NCBI GenBank assembly: GCA_965199055.1
Contig: CBDAQR010000003.1
Location: 2,108,001 to 2,172,000 of the forward strand
Length of the DNA stretch: 64,000 nt
Direction: 5' to 3'
Source of the DNA: CBDAQR01 sp965199055
GTDB lineage: Bacteria > Pseudomonadota > Gammaproteobacteria > Pseudomonadales > Halieaceae
Below are positions 1 through 7,821 of the stretch, piece by piece. The position numbers and the translations under genes were made by a program. The first letter of the stretch is position 1; every line of letters starts with the position of its first letter. The notes under the pieces were generated by a model, which had not been told where the DNA came from, ran no database searches, and saw only the letters and a list, made by a program, of their open reading frames with translations.

Positions 1-78
1 GCCGAACTCTCCTTCGTAGAGAGCCCGCAACACGCTACGACCAATGCGGCCGTAGCCATTAATGGCCAGTTTCTGCAA
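1..78 (-). CDS. Erythrose-4-phosphate / glyceraldehyde-3-phosphate dehydrogenase, N-terminal fragment
   Basis: The first 26 codons of a type I GAPDH-family enzyme; the rest lies outside the window. The visible residues include the NAD-binding Rossmann start INGYGRIGRSVLRALYE. This wording (NGYGRIGR.VLRALYE) resembles Epd of pseudomonads as much as Gap, and Pseudomonas also places epd near tkt, so erythrose-4-phosphate dehydrogenase is a real alternative. The only usable start is TTG at 78, because an in-frame TGA lies two codons upstream, with no clear ribosome binding site. It follows tkt by 10 nt on the same strand, so the two are almost certainly co-transcribed in a carbon-metabolism operon. 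Confidence 0.8.
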   Translation of the reverse strand, partial: MQKLAINGYGRIGRSVLRALYEGEFG

Positions 79-88
79 TGTTCAGTCT

Positions 89-2086
89 TTACAGGAGTAT
101 TTCACCCAGCGTATCCGCGACGTTATCGACCGTGAAGCCAAAATGCTCCATCAGCGCTGCAGCAGGGGCCGATTCGCCGAAGCTCTGCATTCCGACCACG
201 CGTCCATCGAGGCCAACGTACTTGTACCAGTAGTCCGCGTGACCCGCCTCCACCGCCACCCGTGCCAACACGTCAGAGGGAAGGACGCTCTCGCGGTAGA
301 GCGCATCTTGCAGCTCAAAAACTTCGGCACAAGGCATGGATACCACGCGAATATGCTTGCCTTCGCCCGCCAGTTTGTTGGCAGCATCCAGCGCCAGTTG
401 CACTTCGGACCCGGTGGCAATCAGGATGCCATCAAGAGGTCCGGCGGCATCACGCAAGATGTAAGCCCCGCGCTCAATATCAGCGAGCTGACTCGCATCG
501 CGCTCCTGGTGAGCCAGGCCCTGGCGGGAGAAGATCAGGGCCGAGGGGCCATCACTGCGTTGAATAGCTGCCTTCCAGCACACTGCCGACTCAACCGCAT
601 CACAGGGGCGCCAGGTATGTAAGTTGGGTGTGGCACGCAGGGCGGTTAACTGCTCGACCGGCTGGTGGGTAGGGCCGTCCTCACCCAGACCGATGGAATC
701 GTGGGTATATACGAAGATCGATTGCTGCCCCATAAGCGCAGCCATACGCACGGCGTTGCGCGCGTATTCCATGAACATCAGGAAGGTGGCGCCGTAGTTG
801 ACGAAGCCGCCATGCAGGGCAATGCCGTTCATAATGGCCGACATGCCGAACTCGCGCACGCCGTAATAAATGTAATTGCCCGCAGCATCGTCAGCGGTCA
901 CCGGCTTGCTGTCATTCCAGATCGTGAGGTTGGAACCAGCCAGATCGGCAGAGCCGCCAAGCAATTCTGGCAACAGCGGGCCATAGGCATTCAGACAATT
1001 CTGCGAGGCCTTACGACTGGCGATAGTTTCACCCGCATCCTGACAGGCGCGGATATAGGCATCTGCCTGATCAGTGAAATCTGCCGGTAACTCTCCCGCC
1101 AGGCGTCGGCGCAATTCAGCCGCCTCTGTGGGGTGTGCCTCGGCGTAAGCCTGCATCTTCGCTTCCCAGTCCTGCTCAGCCGCCGCGCCTTTATCACGCG
1201 CATTCCAGCCAGTGTATACATCTTCGGGAACCTCGAAGGGCGCATGGGACCAGCCGATGTTCTCACGGGTTGCCGCTACCTCGTCGACGCCCAGCGCTGA
1301 TCCGTGACAGTCCTCGCTGCCCTCTTTATTGGGTGAGCCCTTGCCGATAACTGTTTTGCAGCAAATCAGGGTCGGCTTGCCCGCTTCAGCACGAGCGGTT
1401 TCTATAGCGGTGGCCACAGCAGCGGGGTCATGGCCGTCAACGGCGGAAATAACCTGCCATCCGTAGGATTGGAAACGGGCGGGTGTATCGTCAGTGAACC
1501 AACCCTCTACTTCGCCGTCGATGGATATCCCATTGTCGTCATAAAAGGCGACCAGCTTGCCGAGACCCAGGGTGCCGGCAAGGGAACAGACCTCATGGGA
1601 AATACCTTCCATAAGGCAACCGTCACCCAGGAACACATAGGTGAAATGATCTACTACCTCGTGCCCTTCGCGGTTGTACTGCGCCGCCAACACTTTCTCC
1701 GCAAGCGCCATGCCAACGGCATTGCTAATACCCTGACCGAGAGGCCCTGTGGTGGTTTCCACACCCGGTGCATAGCCGTACTCCGGATGGCCCGGAGTCA
1801 TACTGTGTAACTGGCGAAAGTTCTTCAGCTCTTCAATCGGCAGCTCATAGCCTGTGAGATGCAGGAGGGAATAGATCAGCATCGAACCGTGGCCATTGGA
1901 CAAGACGAAGCGGTCTCGATTGGGCCAGCCAGGGTTACCGGGATTGTGCACCAGGTAGTCATTCCACAGCACCTCGGCAATATCTGCCATGCCCATGGGG
2001 GCGCCCGGATGGCCGCTATTGGCCTGCTGAACCGCGTCCATACTGAGGGCGCGGATGGCGTTGGCGAGGTCGATTCGGGCTGGCAT
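89..2086 (-). CDS. tkt: Transketolase
   Basis: Full-length (665 aa) cytoplasmic thiamine-diphosphate enzyme that moves two-carbon ketol units between sugar phosphates in the non-oxidative pentose phosphate pathway. The N-terminal part carries the cofactor-binding region (GHPGAPMGMA, GHGSMLIYSLLHLTGY, FLGDGCLMEGISHEV with the GDG motif); the middle pyrimidine domain shows FLMFMEYARNAVRMAALM and THDSIGLGEDGPTHQPVEQL; the C-terminal domain follows to the end. The ATG at 2086 has a good ribosome binding site (AGGAG, 6 nt upstream). It lies upstream of the GAPDH-family gene and is divergent from the SAM-cycle regulator, as in Pseudomonas where tktA neighbours the metK region. Confidence 0.97.
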   Translation of the reverse strand: MPARIDLANAIRALSMDAVQQANSGHPGAPMGMADIAEVLWNDYLVHNPGNPGWPNRDRFVLSNGHGSMLIYSLLHLTGYELPIEELKNFRQLHSMTPGHPEYGYAPGVETTTGPLGQGISNAVGMALAEKVLAAQYNREGHEVVDHFTYVFLGDGCLMEGISHEVCSLAGTLGLGKLVAFYDDNGISIDGEVEGWFTDDTPARFQSYGWQVISAVDGHDPAAVATAIETARAEAGKPTLICCKTVIGKGSPNKEGSEDCHGSALGVDEVAATRENIGWSHAPFEVPEDVYTGWNARDKGAAAEQDWEAKMQAYAEAHPTEAAELRRRLAGELPADFTDQADAYIRACQDAGETIASRKASQNCLNAYGPLLPELLGGSADLAGSNLTIWNDSKPVTADDAAGNYIYYGVREFGMSAIMNGIALHGGFVNYGATFLMFMEYARNAVRMAALMGQQSIFVYTHDSIGLGEDGPTHQPVEQLTALRATPNLHTWRPCDAVESAVCWKAAIQRSDGPSALIFSRQGLAHQERDASQLADIERGAYILRDAAGPLDGILIATGSEVQLALDAANKLAGEGKHIRVVSMPCAEVFELQDALYRESVLPSDVLARVAVEAGHADYWYKYVGLDGRVVGMQSFGESAPAAALMEHFGFTVDNVADTLGEILL

Positions 2087-2171
2087 GAGTGCTCCTGCTG
2101 AGGGCTCTGTAAAAAGGGTGGCTATTTTCTTACAAGCTGCTCGCTACGGCAACGAAATCGCCGATATTTTG

Positions 2172-2218
2172 TGCAGTTCTGACTATATCAAAATATTTTG
2201 ATATAGATTGCAGTTCTG
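2172..2218. repeat. 10-bp direct repeats flanking the SAM-cycle operator
   Basis: TGCAGTTCTG occurs at 2172-2181 and again at 2209-2218, symmetrically around the palindrome at 2183-2206. This may be a second regulator site, a duplication scar or chance; nothing else in the sequence decides. Confidence 0.6.
2183..2206. promoter_or_regulatory. Perfect 24-bp palindromic operator, probable SahR site
   Basis: The 12-base half CTATATCAAAAT is followed by its exact reverse complement, a perfect dyad with no spacer. It ends 27 nt before the ATG of the ArsR-type regulator and lies in the gap shared with tkt. ArsR-family repressors bind AT-rich dyads of this type, and SahR proteins are known to autoregulate SAM-cycle operons. 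The spot suits a repressor that blocks RNA polymerase. Operator function is inferred from position and symmetry. Confidence 0.75.
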
Positions 2219-2233
2219 CTAGACTTGCGCGCC

Positions 2234-3247
2234 ATGCTGGCAAATACCAATACACCCGCAGCGGCTACCGACGCCGCACGGCCCAATATCGAAAGCCTGG
2301 TGGCCCTGTGCAAGGCCAGCGGTGATCGCCTGCGCATGGAGATACTGCAAGTCTTGCGACAGGACTCTTTGGCCGTGCAGGAGCTGTGCAGCCTGTTCGA
2401 TATACGCCAGCCCGCAATGAGCCACCATTTGAAGATCATGAGCAGCGCAGGCTTAGTCACCAGCCGGCGCGAGGGCAACTCCATTTATTATCGGCGCTCG
2501 CTGCTGGGACAACAGCCCGGTCTGGAGACCCTCCAGGCCAACCTCTTCGCCGCCGTCGACCAACTCCCCCTCAGCGCAGAGCAACACACGCAGCTCGCAC
2601 AGCTGCAACAGGCTCGACAGCAGTCATCGCAAGCCTTTTTCCGCGACAATGCCGACAAATTCCGTGCCCAGCAGGATCTCATTGCCAGTTACGAGCAATA
2701 TGCCGACACCGTTGCGCAGGCCCTGGCCGATGCGCCGCTCACCAGGCATGAGCTGGCCCTGGAAGTGGGTCCCGGCGACGGCAGCTTTCTGAAGCATCTG
2801 TCGCCACGATTTTCGCAGGTGATCGCCCTGGACCTGGCTGAGGAGATGCTAGCGAAATCTCGTCAGCTGGCGACAGATGAGGGACTCAACAACATCGACT
2901 TCGTACACGGCGATACCAGGCACTCCCGACTGCGCGATCTGCAGGCCGACAGCATTGTGGTCAACATGGTGCTGCACCACGTGCCCTCCCCCGCCGAACT
3001 ATTTCAGGACCTGGCATCCGCATTGGCTCCCAGCGGTGTACTGCTGGTCACTGACCTTTGTCAGCACGACCAGGACTGGGCCCGCGAGGCTTGTGGCGAT
3101 CTTTGGTTGGGGTTCGAGCCCGACGAATTACAGGGTTGGGCCAGTAGCGCTGGCCTGGCCGAGATTGCCAGCGAGTACCTGGCACAACGCAACGGATTTC
3201 AAATTCAGGTGCGCCTGTTCGGGCACCGATCGACTATTGAGGAATAA
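2234..3247 (+). CDS. sahR: SahR-type ArsR-family regulator with methyltransferase-like effector domain
   Basis: A 337-residue protein with an N-terminal winged-helix ArsR domain (about residues 15-95: LCKASGDRLRMEILQVLRQ, then the recognition region CSLFDIRQPAMSHHLKIM) and a C-terminal class I SAM-methyltransferase-like domain (motif I LEVGPGDGSF near residue 178, then acidic IALDLAEEML). This architecture, directly upstream of metK-ahcY-metF, matches SahR, a repressor known from Proteobacteria that senses S-adenosylhomocysteine through the methylase-like domain and releases SAM-cycle genes when SAH rises. I chose the ATG at 2234 over the TTG at 2225; neither has a strong ribosome binding site. 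Its end carries the GAGGAA binding site of metK. A true methyltransferase activity is possible but less likely. Confidence 0.85.
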   Translation: MLANTNTPAAATDAARPNIESLVALCKASGDRLRMEILQVLRQDSLAVQELCSLFDIRQPAMSHHLKIMSSAGLVTSRREGNSIYYRRSLLGQQPGLETLQANLFAAVDQLPLSAEQHTQLAQLQQARQQSSQAFFRDNADKFRAQQDLIASYEQYADTVAQALADAPLTRHELALEVGPGDGSFLKHLSPRFSQVIALDLAEEMLAKSRQLATDEGLNNIDFVHGDTRHSRLRDLQADSIVVNMVLHHVPSPAELFQDLASALAPSGVLLVTDLCQHDQDWAREACGDLWLGFEPDELQGWASSAGLAEIASEYLAQRNGFQIQVRLFGHRSTIEE

Positions 3248-3252
3248 GACCT

Positions 3253-4413
3253 ATGAGTGAGTACGCAGTATTTACTTCCGAGTCCGTCTCGGAAGGACAC
3301 CCAGACAAGATGGCAGATCAGATATCTGACGCCGTCCTCGATGCCATATTGGTTGACGATCCCAACGGAAGGGTCGCGGTGGAAACCATGGTAAAGACCG
3401 GTATGGCCATTGTCGCTGGTGAGGTCACCACCAATACCTATGTCGATCTGGAAGACGTTGTACGCGATGTCATCAAGGATATCGGCTACAACAGCTCAGA
3501 TGTGGGCTTTGACGGCGACTCCTGCGCGGTTCTCAATGCCATCGGCAAGCAGTCCAGCGACATCGCCATGGGTGTCAATGAAGGAGAAGGCGCCCATCTG
3601 GAGCAAGGCGCCGGTGACCAGGGCCTGATGTTCGGTTATGCCACCAATGAAACCGATGTGCTCATGCCAGCACCCATCTACTACTCGCACCGCCTGGTAG
3701 AGCGTCAGGCCCAGTTGCGCAAAGACGGCGTTCTGCCCTGGCTGCGACCAGATGCCAAGAGCCAGGTGACCCTACGCTACGAAGACGGCAAGCCTGTCGC
3801 CATCGACGCCGTTGTTCTGTCGACCCAGCACAACCCGGATGTCAGCCAGTCTGATATCCGTGAAGCCGTCATGGAAAACATTGTTGAGCACGTGCTGCCG
3901 GCAGAGTGGCTGCACGCTGACACCCGCTATCACATCAACCCAACTGGCCAGTTCATTATCGGTGGCCCGGTTGGCGATTGCGGCCTAACGGGTCGTAAAA
4001 TCATCGTAGACACCTATGGCGGCATGGCTCGCCACGGCGGCGGTGCCTTCTCCGGCAAGGATCCCTCCAAAGTTGATCGCAGCGCCGCTTACGCCGGCCG
4101 CTACGTCGCCAAAAACATCGTCGCCGCCGGCCTGGCCGAACGCTGCGAGATTCAGGTGTCCTACGCGATCGGCGTCGCAGAGCCGACGTCGATCTCCATC
4201 GACACATTTGGCACCGGCCAGGTCTCCGATGAAAAGATCGAAGAGCTGGTTCGCGAACACTTTGATCTGCGCCCCAAGGGGCTGATCGAGATGCTCGACC
4301 TTAAGCGTCCCATCTACCGCAAGACAGCCGCCTACGGCCATTTCGGTCGCGAGGATGCGGATTTTACCTGGGAGAAAACGGATAAGGCGGACGCGTTGAA
4401 AGCGTCGGCGTAA
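3253..4413 (+). CDS. metK: S-adenosylmethionine synthetase
   Basis: Makes S-adenosylmethionine from methionine and ATP. The 386-residue length and motifs are standard: GHPDKMADQISDAVLD at the N terminus, the ATP motif GAGDQGLMFGYA near residue 120 and the glycine-rich phosphate loop GGGAFSGKDPSKVDRSAAY near residue 260. The ATG follows GAGGAA, and the gene starts 5 nt after sahR, so the two are co-transcribed. With ahcY and metF it forms the SAM cycle in one operon. No SAM riboswitch precedes it; control is more likely through the palindrome upstream of sahR. Confidence 0.98.
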   Translation: MSEYAVFTSESVSEGHPDKMADQISDAVLDAILVDDPNGRVAVETMVKTGMAIVAGEVTTNTYVDLEDVVRDVIKDIGYNSSDVGFDGDSCAVLNAIGKQSSDIAMGVNEGEGAHLEQGAGDQGLMFGYATNETDVLMPAPIYYSHRLVERQAQLRKDGVLPWLRPDAKSQVTLRYEDGKPVAIDAVVLSTQHNPDVSQSDIREAVMENIVEHVLPAEWLHADTRYHINPTGQFIIGGPVGDCGLTGRKIIVDTYGGMARHGGGAFSGKDPSKVDRSAAYAGRYVAKNIVAAGLAERCEIQVSYAIGVAEPTSISIDTFGTGQVSDEKIEELVREHFDLRPKGLIEMLDLKRPIYRKTAAYGHFGREDADFTWEKTDKADALKASA

Positions 4414-4427
4414 CGAGGAACAGAATT

Positions 4428-5810
4428 ATGAGTACTGCAGAACAACTGAACACGACCGAAGACTACAAAGTAGCCGACATCAGCCTGGCCGAGTGGGGCC
4501 GCCGCGAAATCGAGATCGCCGAAACCGAGATGCCCGCACTGATGGCAATGCGTGAGAAGTATCGCGCCAGCCAGCCGCTGGCCGGCGCCAACATCATCGG
4601 CTGCATCCATATGACCATCCAGACCGCGGTTCTGATCGAGACGCTGAAGGAACTGGGCGCCGACGTGCGCTGGTCATCCTGCAACATTTTCTCCACCCAG
4701 GACCATGCGGCCGCTGCCATCGCGGCTGCCGGTGTGCCGGTCTATGCCTGGAAAGGCGAGACGGAGGAGGAATACGACTGGTGTATCGAGCAAACCATTC
4801 TTAAGGATGGCGAGCCCTGGGACTGCAATATGGTGCTGGACGACGGCGGTGACCTGACCGGGATGCTGCACGAGAAGTACCCGGAAATGCTGGACAAGAT
4901 CCACGGTATTACCGAGGAGACCACCACTGGGGTACATCGCCTGCAGGAAATGTTGGAGGAAGGCGCCCTCAAGGTACCGGCAATCAATGTCAACGACTCG
5001 GTTACCAAGTCCAAGAACGACAACAAGTACGGCTGTCGCCACAGCCTGAATGATGCCATCAAGCGCGGCACCGACCACCTGATGGCAGGCAAGAAAGCGC
5101 TGGTTATTGGTTACGGCGACGTGGGCAAGGGTTCTGCCCAATCGCTGGTCCAGGAAGGCATGATCGTGAAAGTGTCTGAGATTGACCCGATCTGCGCGAT
5201 GCAGGCCTGCATGGACGGCTTTGAAGTCGTGTCTCCCTATAACAACGGCGTTGTTGCAGAAGGGGCCAATGCTACGCTGCTGGGCAATACCGATCTGGTC
5301 GTCACCACCACCGGAAACTTCAACGTCTGCGATAGCCAGGTATTGGAAGCGCTCAAGAGCGGCGCCGTGGTCTGCAACATCGGCCATTTCGACAACGAGA
5401 TCGACACCGCTTACATGCGCGAGAACTGGGACTGGGAAGAAGTGAAACCCCAGGTGCACAAGGTCTATCGCAACCGCGACGCCAACGACCACCTGATTCT
5501 GTTGTCCGAGGGCCGTCTGGTGAACCTCGGCAATGCCACCGGTCACCCCTCGCGCATCATGGACGGCTCATTCTCTAATCAGGTCCTGGCGCAAATTTAT
5601 CTGTTCGAACGCAAGTTTGCAGACCTCGAGCCCGAAATGAAGCCCTCTGCGCTGGCCGTGGAAGTGTTGCCCAAGAAGCTCGACGAAGAAGTTGCAGCCC
5701 ACATGGTCAGCGGCTTCGGCGGAGTGCTGACCAAGCTCACCGACGAACAGGCGCAGTACATCAATGTGCATGTTGACGGTCCGTTCAAGCCCGAGAGCTA
5801 CAAGTACTAA
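4428..5810 (+). CDS. ahcY: Adenosylhomocysteinase (SAH hydrolase)
   Basis: Hydrolyses S-adenosylhomocysteine reversibly to homocysteine and adenosine, removing the product that inhibits methyltransferases. The 460-residue protein shows the substrate-domain start DISLAEWGRREIEIAETEMP, the NAD-binding loop GYGDVGKGSAQSL near residue 230, the conserved IGHFDNEID and the C-terminal KPESYKY used to close the neighbouring subunit's NAD site. The start has a GAGGAACA binding site; spacing from metK is 14 nt. Having ahcY rather than the Pfs/LuxS route matches the SahR-type control proposed for this operon. Confidence 0.98.
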   Translation: MSTAEQLNTTEDYKVADISLAEWGRREIEIAETEMPALMAMREKYRASQPLAGANIIGCIHMTIQTAVLIETLKELGADVRWSSCNIFSTQDHAAAAIAAAGVPVYAWKGETEEEYDWCIEQTILKDGEPWDCNMVLDDGGDLTGMLHEKYPEMLDKIHGITEETTTGVHRLQEMLEEGALKVPAINVNDSVTKSKNDNKYGCRHSLNDAIKRGTDHLMAGKKALVIGYGDVGKGSAQSLVQEGMIVKVSEIDPICAMQACMDGFEVVSPYNNGVVAEGANATLLGNTDLVVTTTGNFNVCDSQVLEALKSGAVVCNIGHFDNEIDTAYMRENWDWEEVKPQVHKVYRNRDANDHLILLSEGRLVNLGNATGHPSRIMDGSFSNQVLAQIYLFERKFADLEPEMKPSALAVEVLPKKLDEEVAAHMVSGFGGVLTKLTDEQAQYINVHVDGPFKPESYKY

Positions 5811-5819
5811 GAGGACACC

Positions 5820-6653
5820 ATGTCAGGTGCAAACATCAGCTTCGAATACTTCCCGCCTAAAACAGAGGCGGGAAGGGAGAAGCTGCTCAAGGAAACGACT
5901 CCGGCGCTGAACGCGCTAGGGCCACAGTTTTTCTCCTGCACCTACGGTGCGGGGGGCTCTACCCGTGACAATACGTTTGGCATCGTTTCCGCCATCAAGG
6001 ATATGGGTATCGATATTGCCCCCCACCTGAGTTTCGGCGGCGACGACGAGGGCGCTGTCGGGGAACTGCTGGACCGTTACGTAGAACTGGGTGTTGAACA
6101 CCTGGTAGCCCTGCGCGGCGACATGCCTTCCGGCATGGGCGGCATGAACCTGGTTTATGCCAACCAGCTGGTGGAGTTCGTGCGCAAGCGTCATGGCGAC
6201 CATTTTCGAATCGCAGTCGCTGCCTACCCAGAAATTCACCCTGAAGCACAGAGCTATGAGAGTGACGTCAATTTTCTCAAGGCGAAGTTCAATGCGGGTG
6301 CCAATGTCGCGATCACGCAATATTTTTACAACGTGGAGGCGTATTTTTACTTTTTGGATCGCTGCGCTGCAGCGGGTATCGACAAACCTATTTACGCCGG
6401 CATCATGCCCATCACGAACTACAAAAATCTCGCGCGGTTTTCACGCAATTGTGGTGCAGAAATCCCGCGTTGGATCTGTCAGCGGCTAGAGGGTTTCAGC
6501 GGCGATGAAGAGAGCATCCGTCAATTCGGTGTCGAGGTCGTCACCCAGCTATGTCAGACTCTGTTAGACAATGATTGCCCGGGCATCCATTTCTACACGA
6601 TGAACCAGGTGGAGCCGGTGACAACCATCTACGGCAACCTGGGGCTGGATTAA
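5820..6653 (+). CDS. metF: Methylenetetrahydrofolate reductase
   Basis: A flavoprotein that reduces 5,10-methylene-THF to 5-methyl-THF, the methyl donor for remaking methionine from homocysteine. The 277-residue protein begins with the family motif ISFEYFPPKTEAGREKL, continues with FSCTYGAGGSTRDNT and LVALRGDMP, and ends at the usual bacterial catalytic-domain length. GAGGACACC directly precedes the ATG, 9 nt after ahcY. It completes the sahR-metK-ahcY-metF unit; metH or metE must lie elsewhere. Confidence 0.97.
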   Translation: MSGANISFEYFPPKTEAGREKLLKETTPALNALGPQFFSCTYGAGGSTRDNTFGIVSAIKDMGIDIAPHLSFGGDDEGAVGELLDRYVELGVEHLVALRGDMPSGMGGMNLVYANQLVEFVRKRHGDHFRIAVAAYPEIHPEAQSYESDVNFLKAKFNAGANVAITQYFYNVEAYFYFLDRCAAAGIDKPIYAGIMPITNYKNLARFSRNCGAEIPRWICQRLEGFSGDEESIRQFGVEVVTQLCQTLLDNDCPGIHFYTMNQVEPVTTIYGNLGLD

Positions 6654-6676
6654 GCCGGGCACGAGCCGGCGAGCGT

Positions 6677-7405
6677 ATGGTCGTGCCACGCATTTTTACG
6701 ACCCAACCCCTGGCAGAAGGCATTACGCTGCGCCTGGAAGAAGGTCCCAGCCGCCATCTGGCTGGTGCCCTGCGTTTGCGAGAAGGTGCCGCTATCACCC
6801 TCTTTAATGGCAACGGCGGAGAGTATGAGGCGCACCTGACCGTCATCGAACGCAAGCAGGTCGCGGTGGAGCTTGGCCGACATGACCCCATTGAGCGAGA
6901 GTCACCCTTGCATACTGAGCTGGGGATCGCCATATCCCGCGGCGAGCGCATGGATTGGGTGATTCAAAAGGCTACCGAATTAGGGATCAATACGATCAGT
7001 CCACTGTTCAGCGAACGTACAGAGGTAAAACTGAAAGGGGATCGGGCCGACAAGAAACTCCGGCACTGGCGCCAGGTGGCAATCAGCGCCTGTGAGCAGT
7101 GCGGCCGCAATCAATTACCAGACATAGCGCCATTGGCGACTGTGTCCGAATGGACCGAGCGAGCCGATGCCGAGTGCAAACTTGTGCTCCACCACCGCAA
7201 CACGAAACCTCTGGCTGGCGGGTCGGCACCGGCGAACGTGGCCCTGCTCATAGGTCCCGAGGGCGGCCTGTCAGAGGCAGAAATTAACAAGGCGGAAACC
7301 GCGGGATTCAGTCCACTGGCCCTGGGGCCGCGCGTGCTGCGCACTGAAACCGCACCGCTGGCAGCGCTGAGCCTGGTGCAACAACAATGGGGAGACATGG
7401 GTTAA
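6677..7405 (+). CDS. rsmE: 16S rRNA (uracil1498-N3)-methyltransferase
   Basis: SPOUT-class methyltransferase that methylates U1498 of 16S rRNA in the 30S subunit. From the ATG at 6677 the protein is 242 aa, the usual size, beginning VVPRIF as RsmE proteins do; longer in-frame extension would run into metF. The C-terminal knot shows LLIGPEGGLSEAEI and LGPRVLRTETAPLAALS. It is 23 nt after metF and overlaps the next gene by one base, so it probably shares the SAM-cycle transcript, reasonable for a SAM consumer. Confidence 0.95.
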   Translation: MVVPRIFTTQPLAEGITLRLEEGPSRHLAGALRLREGAAITLFNGNGGEYEAHLTVIERKQVAVELGRHDPIERESPLHTELGIAISRGERMDWVIQKATELGINTISPLFSERTEVKLKGDRADKKLRHWRQVAISACEQCGRNQLPDIAPLATVSEWTERADAECKLVLHHRNTKPLAGGSAPANVALLIGPEGGLSEAEINKAETAGFSPLALGPRVLRTETAPLAALSLVQQQWGDMG

Positions 7406-7821
7406 TGCCTGATTCATCGATGGTAGAAAAACTGAATGAAAACCAACTGGACTTCATCCGCCTCTTGGGTGGCCAGGTCCTGACGCTGGACCCAGACGCA
7501 CAAACCTGCACTTTCGAGTTCAACATTGATCACTCGCTATGCCACTCCGGCGATATCGTGCAGGGGGGCTTTGTCACAGCGATGCTGGATGCCGCCATGA
7601 GTCACGCCTGCTTCGGCTTACTGGAAAACGTGATCAGCGTCGCCACGCTGGAGATCAAGGTGAGTTTCTTTGAACCCTCGCGGGCCGGCAAATTCCGCTG
7701 TGTCGGGCAGCTGAAAAAGATTGGCCGCAGTACCGGATTCCTGGAGGGCCAGCTATACAGCGAGGATGGCGTGCTCACCGCTACCGCCACCACGACGGCG
7801 AAACTGATTCGGGCGCGCTAG
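7405..7821 (+). CDS. PaaI-family hotdog-fold thioesterase
   Basis: A 138-residue single hotdog domain (PaaI/YdiI-like) that probably hydrolyses acyl-CoA thioesters. The fold is recognised from GDIVQGGFVTAMLDAAMSHA, the helix with its conserved acidic residue, and the strand ATLEIKVSFFEPSRAGKFRC. I placed the start at the ATG overlapping the rsmE stop (TAATG), preceded by GGGGAGA. Its stop interlocks with that of slt on the other strand in a 4-base CTAG. The substrate cannot be told from sequence. Confidence 0.85.
   Translation: MPDSSMVEKLNENQLDFIRLLGGQVLTLDPDAQTCTFEFNIDHSLCHSGDIVQGGFVTAMLDAAMSHACFGLLENVISVATLEIKVSFFEPSRAGKFRCVGQLKKIGRSTGFLEGQLYSEDGVLTATATTTAKLIRAR

Noticed and set aside
3248..3252. 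A SAM riboswitch before metK
   Set aside because: Only five bases separate sahR from metK, and the sahR upstream gap shows an AT-rich dyad rather than a riboswitch fold.
4674..5546. A 290-codon open frame antisense to ahcY
   Set aside because: Fully inside a highly conserved gene, with no motif or binding site of its own.
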